Positions 57,810 to 64,000 of a stretch of DNA of 64,000 bases are shown in pieces. Position 1 is the stretch's first letter. Every line of letters begins with the position of its first letter. Location: NCBI RefSeq assembly GCF_009882985.1, contig NZ_WTUZ01000021.1, forward strand, positions 290,499 to 354,498, read 5' to 3'. Below the pieces are notes generated by a model that searched no databases, had not been told where the DNA came from, and worked only from the letters and a program-made list of their open reading frames with translations. Made by a program: the position numbers and the translations under genes. This DNA comes from Paenibacillus silvestris (GTDB lineage: Bacteria; Bacillota; Bacilli; Paenibacillales; NBRC-103111).

Positions 57810-59310
57810 AATTTATAAAGAGATCGGCATAGGCGCTATTCCGGTATTACTTGTTTTTCTAATTTTCTTAGGAGTAAATATTATCCCTATTTTATTTATC
57901 GGTGTGTTAGGCGTTTCGTTGTTTTATATGATTAGAGGCCGCGGCGGTGTAGGTATTTCTGCTGGTGGTGGCGGTGATCGGAAAAGCAAAACTCGGACCC
58001 CGGCTTTTCTCACGTTTGACGAGATTGGCGGACAGGACAGAGCGAAGAAGGAATTGACAGAAGCACTTGATTTTCTGATTAAACATGAAGAAATTAAGAA
58101 ATTGGGCATTCGTCCTCTCAAAGGGATCCTGCTCACAGGTCCTCCTGGGACAGGTAAAACACTAATGGCAAAAGCTGCCGCTCATTATACAAATTCCGTT
58201 TATTTGGCAGCATCAGGCAGTGAGTTTGTGGAGATGTATGTGGGTGTAGGTGCAAGCCGTGTACGTGATTTGTTTAAAGAAGCAAGAAGCCGCGCCGTGA
58301 AAGAGGGCAAGGATAACGCGATTATTTTTATCGATGAGATCGATGTTATTGGCGGTAAGCGTGATGGCGGTCAACAGCGTGAGTACGATCAAACGCTGAA
58401 CCAGCTGTTAACCGAGATGGATGGTATTCATACGAACGATGCACCGCGTATTTTACTTATGGCGGCAACGAACCGTAAAGAAATGCTAGACAGCGCACTG
58501 CTTCGTCCAGGGCGTTTTGACCGTCATATTGAGGTTGATTTACCGGATAAGAAAGGCCGCCTCTCTATCTTGCATATTCACGTGAAAAATAAACCTTTAG
58601 CTGTTGGAGTTTCGTTAGATGCTATCGCGGAACAAACGTTTGGTTTCTCTGGTGCACAGTTGGAAGGTGTGCTGAATGAAGCAGCTATTTATGCCATGCG
58701 TGAGGATAAAAAGGAAATTGAGCAGCAACATTTGGCATCCGCGATTGATAAAATCATGATGGGCGAGCGGACGGATAAAGAAACCGCACAAGATGAGAAA
58801 GAGCGTGTAGCTTACCATGAGTTAGGTCATGCTATCATTGCAGAGCTCGTGCGTCCTGGCTCGGTTTCGCAAGTAACCGTTAGCCCGCGTGGGAAAGCAC
58901 TCGGTTATGTGCGTCATAATCCACCGAAGGACCATTATTTGTACACGAAAGATTATATTGAGCAGCAAATCATGATCGCTTTGGGCGGCGCCGCGGCGGA
59001 AGAAATCTTTTACGGCGGACGCAGTACCGGCTCGCGGAATGACTTTGAGCAAGCATTATCAATGGTGCGTAACATGATGGACTCTGGCTTAACATCGCTA
59101 GGCATCATAGACCGTGAAATGGTCACCAAGGATCAACTGATGAAAGAGAACACAGTTATTCTTGATGCGTTAATGATACGCACTAAGTCACTGCTGGAGC
59201 AGCAGCGGAGCGTATTTGATCATTCTTTCGCGATTTTGATGGGTGAAGAAGTCATTTCGGGCGATACTTTCCGTACTTTGTTCGATGCTTCTGTTTCACA
59301 AACTGCATAG
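57802..59310 (+). CDS. FtsH-like AAA+ zinc metalloprotease with short membrane part
   Basis: 502 residues. Two closely spaced hydrophobic stretches (about 11-45) replace the usual two spans with a ~75-residue external domain. Then AAA+: GPPGTGKT (113-120), IIFIDEID Walker B, RPGRFDR arginine-finger region; and the protease with HELGH (339-343). GAAAEEIFYGG provides the third-ligand region. About 100-140 residues shorter than canonical FtsH, so a paralogue. ATG 57802 overlaps the preceding gene. Likely degrades membrane proteins. Confidence 0.9.
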   Translation: MSKIYKEIGIGAIPVLLVFLIFLGVNIIPILFIGVLGVSLFYMIRGRGGVGISAGGGGDRKSKTRTPAFLTFDEIGGQDRAKKELTEALDFLIKHEEIKKLGIRPLKGILLTGPPGTGKTLMAKAAAHYTNSVYLAASGSEFVEMYVGVGASRVRDLFKEARSRAVKEGKDNAIIFIDEIDVIGGKRDGGQQREYDQTLNQLLTEMDGIHTNDAPRILLMAATNRKEMLDSALLRPGRFDRHIEVDLPDKKGRLSILHIHVKNKPLAVGVSLDAIAEQTFGFSGAQLEGVLNEAAIYAMREDKKEIEQQHLASAIDKIMMGERTDKETAQDEKERVAYHELGHAIIAELVRPGSVSQVTVSPRGKALGYVRHNPPKDHYLYTKDYIEQQIMIALGGAAAEEIFYGGRSTGSRNDFEQALSMVRNMMDSGLTSLGIIDREMVTKDQLMKENTVILDALMIRTKSLLEQQRSVFDHSFAILMGEEVISGDTFRTLFDASVSQTA

Positions 59311-59318
59311 AAATGGTT

Positions 59319-59376
59319 GAGGTTGTCACCAAAAGTAGCGATAAAGCGGCTATTTTCGGTACAGCCTCTTTTTTTG
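59319..59376 (+). terminator. Long imperfect hairpin terminator after the FtsH-like gene
   Basis: GAGGTTGT (from 59319) pairs with ACAGCCTC (59361-59368); AAAAGTAGC and GCGGCTATTTT extend the stem inside. T run follows. Confidence 0.82.
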
Positions 59377-59532
59377 TTCATTTTGTGTCCAAACGCGGAA
59401 AGTTCCGCAAGGTTTTGTGACGAATAATGAAATTTGGAAGCAAAAATTGTATGATATGAGTGGGTTCCTTAGGTTGTATTGCCTTACAGTTGTGAATGAT
59501 AAGTATGAGCCCTAAAGAAGGAGAAATTTGGC

Positions 59533-60405
59533 ATGGTGTTTAAAACAATTGGTGTAGTTGGCGGTGGCACGATGGGGCAAGGCATTTCTGAAATGCTTGC
59601 AGCCAGAGGCCTAGAGGTATTACTTCTGGAGAAAACAGTAGAGAAGCTGGATCGTGCCCTTGAGCAAATTCAGGTTAGTTTAGATAAGCAAATCGAACGC
59701 TGGGCTTTGACGGAAGCAGAGAAAAAGCTCATTTTAGCTAAAATTAAAAAAGCAGATTCCCTCCAAGATATGGCCGAATGCGATATGGTCATAGAAACCA
59801 TTACGGAGGATTTGAATGCCAAGAAGCATGTCTTCTTTCAGTTGAATCAAATTTGCAACCCATCCATTATTTTAGCGACGAATACTTCAACACTTAGCGT
59901 GACGGAAATTGCTGCTATCACAACCCATCCGCAGCGCGTCATTGGCCTGCATTTCTTGCATCCGGTGGCGAAAGTCAATCTGGTAGAGATTATCCGGGCG
60001 ATGAAAACGTCGGATGAAACCTTTGAACAAACCAGACGATTTGTGGATGAATTCATCCATAAGAAGGGCATTAGCGTGAATGAATCGCCTGGTTTTATTA
60101 CGTCGAGATTGATCTGTACGCTCATTAATGAAGCTTTGCACACGCTCTCTGAAGGCGTAGCGACGGCGGAAGATATCGATACCGCGATGCGGATCGGTTA
60201 CGATTTCAAGTACGGTCCGCTAGAAATGTGTGATCGCTTCGGCTTAGATGCCGTGCATGATGCGCTCGAGGGCATGTTCCGCGATTACGGGGATATCAAG
60301 TATCGGCCTTCGTTTCTTCTGAAGAAAATGGTGCGTACTGGTCATTTAGGGGTAAAAACGGGAGAAGGATTTTTCCTTTATGACAAGGACGGTGACAGGT
60401 TATGA
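59533..60405 (+). CDS. hbd: 3-hydroxybutyryl-CoA dehydrogenase
   Basis: 290 residues, 3-hydroxyacyl-CoA dehydrogenase family. NAD loop VVGGGTMGQGISEM at the N-terminus, catalytic HFLHPV and FIT(S)RLI regions and the C-terminal helical domain DFKYGPLEMCDRFGLD. Interconverts acetoacetyl-CoA and 3-hydroxybutyryl-CoA. AGAAGGAG precedes ATG 59533. Overlaps ackA by 4 nt. No thiolase, crotonase or phosphotransacetylase is nearby, so its pathway is open. Confidence 0.93.
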   Translation: MVFKTIGVVGGGTMGQGISEMLAARGLEVLLLEKTVEKLDRALEQIQVSLDKQIERWALTEAEKKLILAKIKKADSLQDMAECDMVIETITEDLNAKKHVFFQLNQICNPSIILATNTSTLSVTEIAAITTHPQRVIGLHFLHPVAKVNLVEIIRAMKTSDETFEQTRRFVDEFIHKKGISVNESPGFITSRLICTLINEALHTLSEGVATAEDIDTAMRIGYDFKYGPLEMCDRFGLDAVHDALEGMFRDYGDIKYRPSFLLKKMVRTGHLGVKTGEGFFLYDKDGDRL

Positions 60406-61610
60406 ATATTCTCGTCATTAATGCGGGGAGCTCATCGCTCAAATATCAGCTTTTTCATATCGAAAATGATACGGTTCTGGCGAAGGGCCGTGTGGAGCGG
60501 ATTGGGATGGAAACAGCCATTCTCGTGCATGAGCCGAAGGATAAGCCTGAAGTTCATGAGGTAAGTGAAATTTTGGAGCATACAACGGCGATCCGCAAGG
60601 TGCTTGCGCTGCTCGTTCATCCTGAGCACGGAGTGCTCGCGTCAACGGCAGAGATTCACGCTGTCGGGCACCGCGTTGTACACGGCGGTGAAAGCTTCAA
60701 AAGCTCCGTCCTCGTGAACCACGAGGTGAAGCAGGAGATTAAGCGGCTCTTTGATTTGGCGCCGCTGCATAATCCGGCGCATATGCTCGGCATATCCGCC
60801 GTGGAGGCGAACATGCCGGATGTTCCTCAGGCCGTTGTTTTCGACACGGCCTTTCATCAAACTATGCCCGCGCAGGCCTACCTGTACCCGGTACCGATGG
60901 CTTTGTATCGGAAGCACAAGGTGCGCCGGTACGGTTTTCACGGCACTTCGCATAACTATGTCAGCGATCGCGCTGCAGCCTTTCTAGGACGCCCTCTGGA
61001 GCAGCTGAAGCTCATTACCTGTCACATCGGTAATGGGGCTTCCTGCGCCGCCATAGAGGGCGGCAAGTCGGTGGATACGAGCATGGGGATGACCCCGCTC
61101 GAAGGTCTGATGATGGGCACGCGCAGCGGCGATCTGGATCCTGCTATCGTGCCTTATGCGATGGGCAAGGAGGATCTGACGATTGGTGAGATCTCCTCCA
61201 TGCTGAACAAGCACAGCGGACTGCAGGCGATCTCGGGGTTATCCAGCGATATGCGGGAGATCACAGAAGCGATGGAAGCAGGCGATAAGAACGCCAAACT
61301 GGCTTTTGAGATGTATGAGTATCGCTTGCGCAAATATATCGGAGCTTACGCCGCGGCTATGAATGGTGTGGATGCCATCGTATTTACAGCGGGTGTCGGC
61401 GAAAATTCAGAGGCGTTACGCAAGCGAGTATGCGAGCATTTGACTTACCTCGGTGTGGAGTTCGATGATGCCGCAAACCGCACGGGAAGAGGGCTGGAAC
61501 GACGGATATCAACGGTAAATTCCAAGGTGCAAGTGCTGGTCATACCGACGAACGAAGAATGGGTTATCGCTAGAGACACCTATGATTTAGTTCAATCAAC
61601 CACACACTGA
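60402..61610 (+). CDS. ackA: Acetate kinase
   Basis: 402 residues, ASKHA fold. LVINAGSSSLKYQLF at the start, HRVVHGGE, FDTAFHQTMP, GFHGTSHNYV, HIGNGAS and GTRSGDLDP are intact and fit acetate rather than butyrate kinase. Makes ATP and acetate from acetyl phosphate. ATG 60402 overlaps the hbd stop, so the two are coupled. No cre site was found in front of hbd. Part of the middle (60600-61150) is moderately GC-rich. Confidence 0.95.
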   Translation: MNILVINAGSSSLKYQLFHIENDTVLAKGRVERIGMETAILVHEPKDKPEVHEVSEILEHTTAIRKVLALLVHPEHGVLASTAEIHAVGHRVVHGGESFKSSVLVNHEVKQEIKRLFDLAPLHNPAHMLGISAVEANMPDVPQAVVFDTAFHQTMPAQAYLYPVPMALYRKHKVRRYGFHGTSHNYVSDRAAAFLGRPLEQLKLITCHIGNGASCAAIEGGKSVDTSMGMTPLEGLMMGTRSGDLDPAIVPYAMGKEDLTIGEISSMLNKHSGLQAISGLSSDMREITEAMEAGDKNAKLAFEMYEYRLRKYIGAYAAAMNGVDAIVFTAGVGENSEALRKRVCEHLTYLGVEFDDAANRTGRGLERRISTVNSKVQVLVIPTNEEWVIARDTYDLVQSTTH

Positions 61611-61714
61611 ATCTTTGCTCGAAATAGTGTACAATAGAAAAGCGCCGAATTTAGCATGGGGGCAACCCGGCTGAAGAAGGTTCGCATGAAAACTCAAGGA
61701 GGTACTAAATCAGT

Positions 61715-63004
61715 ATGAAATGTACGATTGGTGAAGTTAAACATCATGTCGGCGAGTCAGTTACAATTGGCTGTTGGCTAAACAAGAAACGGTCTAGCGG
61801 TAAAATTCAATTTTTACAACTTAGAGACGGTTCAGGATATATACAAGGTGTTGTGGTGAAAAGTGAAGTAGGCGAAGACGTATGGGAAGCGGCGTCCAAG
61901 CTGACTCAAGAAAGCTCGCTGTACATAACAGGCAAAGTGAAAGAGGATACGCGCAGCAAGGGCGGTTTTGAGCTTGATGTTACTGGCGTTGAGATCATTC
62001 AAGTTACCGAAGAATATCCAATCACTCCGAAAGAGCATGGCGTTGATTTCCTGATGGATAACCGCCATCTGTGGATTCGTAGTCCGCGCCAACGTGCGGT
62101 TCTAGTTATTCGTGCTCAGATTATTCAAGCTGTTCAGCAATTTTTCAATGATCGCGGCTTCCATCTGGTAGATCCACCGATTCTGACACCTTCCTCTTGC
62201 GAAGGAACGACGAATTTGTTCCACACGAAGTACTTTGATGAGGATGCCTTCTTAACACAAAGCGGACAGCTGTATATGGAAGCAGCTGCGATGGCGCTGG
62301 GTCGCGTGTATTCCTTCGGGCCAACGTTCCGTGCCGAGAAATCGAAGACTAGAAGACATCTGATCGAGTTCTGGATGATCGAGCCAGAAATGGCGTTCGT
62401 AGATCATGCTGAAAACCTCGAAGTTCAGGAGCAATTTGTATCACACATCGTACAAACCGTACTCAAGAATTGTACGCAAGAGCTGGAAACCTTAGAGCGT
62501 GACACGTCCAAATTGGAGAAAATCAAAGGTTCCTTCCCGCGTATCACGTACGATCAAGCCGTTGAGTTCCTGCAAAAGAACGGACATGAATTCGAATGGG
62601 GCGAAGATTTCGGGGCGCCGCATGAGACTGCGATTGCGGCAGAGTATGAAACACCTGTGTTCATTACACACTGGCCAACAGAAATTAAAGCTTTTTATAT
62701 GAAACCAGATCCTAGCCGCCCGGAAGTCGTGTTATGCGCGGATATGATTGCGCCTGAGGGGTATGGCGAAATTATCGGAGGCAGTCAGCGGATTGATGAT
62801 CCGGAACTCATGGAACAACGTTTCAAAGAGCATGATTTGTCCAAAGAAGCCTACCAATGGTATCTGGACTTAAGGAAATACGGTACTGTGCCGCATTCTG
62901 GTTTCGGGCTTGGTCTTGAGCGTACAGTAGCTTGGATTTGCGGCCTAGATCACGTTCGCGAAACCATTCCATTCCCGCGTTTGTTATATCGTCTATATCC
63001 GTAA
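61715..63004 (+). CDS. asnS: Asparagine--tRNA ligase
   Basis: 429 residues, class IIb synthetase. N-terminal OB fold anticodon domain ([24 protein letters not shown] region), then motif 2 [16 protein letters not shown] and motif 3 [24 protein letters not shown] is typical of AsnRS. CAAGGAGG precedes ATG 61715. No T-box leader is visible in the 104 nt upstream. Followed by dnaD at 34 nt; aspB, which precedes asnS in B. subtilis, is not here. Confidence 0.96.
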   Translation: MKCTIGEVKHHVGESVTIGCWLNKKRSSGKIQFLQLRDGSGYIQGVVVKSEVGEDVWEAASKLTQESSLYITGKVKEDTRSKGGFELDVTGVEIIQVTEEYPITPKEHGVDFLMDNRHLWIRSPRQRAVLVIRAQIIQAVQQFFNDRGFHLVDPPILTPSSCEGTTNLFHTKYFDEDAFLTQSGQLYMEAAAMALGRVYSFGPTFRAEKSKTRRHLIEFWMIEPEMAFVDHAENLEVQEQFVSHIVQTVLKNCTQELETLERDTSKLEKIKGSFPRITYDQAVEFLQKNGHEFEWGEDFGAPHETAIAAEYETPVFITHWPTEIKAFYMKPDPSRPEVVLCADMIAPEGYGEIIGGSQRIDDPELMEQRFKEHDLSKEAYQWYLDLRKYGTVPHSGFGLGLERTVAWICGLDHVRETIPFPRLLYRLYP

Positions 63005-63038
63005 TCCGTTTATCGACCAAAGGTAGAAAGGGGACCGG

Positions 63039-63719
63039 ATGAGTAAATCGTTCACTACACAGCAGCAGATTGAGGCCGTCCTATTGGCAAGCTTCCAGGA
63101 AGGCAGCGTCGCGGTACCGCTTCTTCTGCTGAAGAACTATCGTGCCCTTCAGTTAAGCGAAATCGAGGTCATGACGCTGATCCATCTCATTACCTTTTTG
63201 GATAAGGAAAAGTACGATTTTCCAACGACAGATGAGATTCAATCTCGCATGTCGGCTTCCCCAGATCTAGTTATTGCCAGCTTACAGAAATTGATTCATG
63301 AGCAGTTCATCGCCATTGATGAAGACACGGAAGAATCAACTGGGATTCGCAGCGAGAGATATAATCTTTCACCGCTTTACCGGAAGTTAGCCAAACAGGT
63401 AGCTGAGCAAGAATTGGCCAAATTATCGGCTGTACGCACGTCAGTGCCGATCGATGAGGGAGCCAAAAATATTTTTTCTACGTTCGAAAAAGAATTCGCT
63501 CGACCATTAACACCGATGGAGCTGGAAACGATCAGCGGTTGGTTAGACAAGGATCAATACAAGGAAGACCTCATTATGACGGCATTAAAGGAAGCTGTTT
63601 TTGCCGGCAAGGTACATTTCCGTTATATTGACCGGATTCTGCTGGAATGGAGCCGCAACCGAGTGGGGACAGTGGATCAAGCGAAGGAATATTCACAACG
63701 GTTTAGACAATCTAGATAA
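63039..63719 (+). CDS. dnaD: Replication initiation protein DnaD
   Basis: 226 residues. N-terminal winged-helix domain (LLLLKNYRALQLSEIEVMTLIHL, TTDEIQSRMSASPDLVIASLQKLI) and the C-terminal DnaD/DnaB_2 domain (FEKEFARPLTPMELETISGWL, VHFRYIDRILLEW). Works in DnaA/PriA-dependent loading of the replicative helicase. GAAAGGGG precedes ATG 63039. asnS-dnaD order as in B. subtilis, where nth comes next; the window ends before it. Confidence 0.95.
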   Translation: MSKSFTTQQQIEAVLLASFQEGSVAVPLLLLKNYRALQLSEIEVMTLIHLITFLDKEKYDFPTTDEIQSRMSASPDLVIASLQKLIHEQFIAIDEDTEESTGIRSERYNLSPLYRKLAKQVAEQELAKLSAVRTSVPIDEGAKNIFSTFEKEFARPLTPMELETISGWLDKDQYKEDLIMTALKEAVFAGKVHFRYIDRILLEWSRNRVGTVDQAKEYSQRFRQSR

Positions 63720-63723
63720 CATA

Positions 63724-63775
63724 AAGGCTGTCTCAAAAGCAGAGTAATCTGCCAATGAGCCAGTCTATTTTTTTG
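63724..63775 (+). terminator. Intrinsic terminator after dnaD
   Basis: CTG-CTCA near 63728-63735 pairs with TGAG-CAG at 63756-63763, with an inner CAGA/TCTG stem, then seven T. Confidence 0.75.
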
Positions 63776-64000
63776 TCTGCAAAGGTTGGTACTATAAATG
63801 TATAGGCAGCGTGCAAGGCGTAGAGGAACTAGAGGGTGCTATTTGTGTGATATGGAGTGAAAGGAAGGGCTATCGGTCAGACCCCCTAATTCCGGAGAGT
63901 TGCTAACGAAAGTAACGATGCTCTTAGATTTCCTTTGTTTCTCTTTTCTTTTCGTTCATTTTCTTCTTTTAGACGGCTCGAATGTACTTGGCTAGCTGGT
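63776..64000 (+). other. Non-coding end of the window
   Basis: No reading frame of interest. TATAAA at 63793 could be a -10 but has no good -35. A hairpin-like stretch AGAGTTGCTAACG...GATGCTCT lies near 63896-63924. The stretch may be the leader of the next gene beyond the window. Confidence 0.4.

Noticed and set aside
61611..61714. T-box leader in front of asnS
   Set aside because: Only 104 nt, no T-box core sequence and no terminator.
1..64000. CRISPR arrays, insertion sequences or prophage genes
   Set aside because: No evenly spaced direct repeats with unique spacers, no transposase, integrase or phage structural frame was seen.

Overview
The window looks like a chromosomal stretch of a spore-forming, moderate-GC Gram-positive of the Paenibacillus type (Bacillales). 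The evidence is gene order, sporulation genes (spoIVA, spoVIF, ypjB-like), bacillithiol and menaquinone genes, strong AGGAGG ribosome binding sites and TTG/GTG starts. The backbone follows the Bacillus subtilis order der-gpsA-yphE-yphF-spoIVA-hbs-mtrB-hepS-menG-hepT-ndk-cheR-aro-trp-hisC-tyrA-qcrABC-ypjA-ypjB-mazG-dapB-mgsA-bshB1-bshA-cca-birA-panBCD-dinG-asnS-dnaD. Lineage-specific genes are inserted: two ferredoxins with a nucleotidyltransferase-like protein, mqnP-ubiX-mqnA inside the hep cluster, an ECF sigma/anti-sigma pair, pit with its DUF47 partner, and a short FtsH-like protease. No CRISPR array, prophage or insertion sequence was seen.

Layout: 1-4.9 kb holds the end of der, plsY, gpsA, spoVIF, a small YphE-like membrane protein, the ferredoxin/NTase group and a YphF-like lipoprotein. 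4.9-8.7 kb holds spoIVA behind a sigma-E-like promoter, HU, tRNA-Pro(GGG), a PAP2-family membrane protein and mtrB (TRAP). 8.8-15 kb is a menaquinone side-chain and headgroup block followed by ndk. 15-28 kb is cheR and the aromatic supercluster aroC-aroB-aroH-trpEDCFBA-hisC-tyrA. 28-34.6 kb is accessory: a polysaccharide deacetylase, a candidate small RNA, the sigma/anti-sigma pair, a histidine phosphatase and an LCP protein. 34.6-38.7 kb is the bc-type menaquinol:cytochrome c reductase with ypjA/ypjB. 39-53 kb holds yitT, mazG, dapB, mgsA, bacillithiol genes, cca, birA, panBCD, dinG and rex. 53-64 kb holds pit/DUF47, an amidohydrolase, the FtsH-like module, hbd-ackA, asnS and dnaD.

The parts connect. 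MtrB made at 8.4 kb is the expected ligand of a textbook TRAP target in the trp leader at 19.07 kb: triplets every 5 nt, 11 of 13 being (G/U)AG, followed by a UUCG-capped terminator whose 5' arm can pair with the TRAP site. HepS/HepT make the prenyl tail, MqnP/UbiX/MqnA/MenG belong to menaquinone assembly, and QcrABC uses the quinol. The CCA-adding enzyme at 44 kb is needed by the tRNA-Pro at 7.3 kb, which does not encode CCA.

The most interesting non-coding signals are: (1) a consensus sigma-A promoter with a near-perfect cre site directly upstream and a strong terminator about 75 nt downstream (28973-29106), a candidate catabolite-controlled small RNA with a C/U-rich loop; (2) two copies of a diverged ~275-nt repeat in opposite orientation (38705-38980 and 53121-53399), each including a GGCTGTCC terminator hairpin and four smaller units; (3) a structured leader ending in a terminator before panB, probably the pan RNA motif; and (4) paired GTTTTCT/GAAAAC hairpins before ndk. 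All calls are from reading the sequence; no database search was run.
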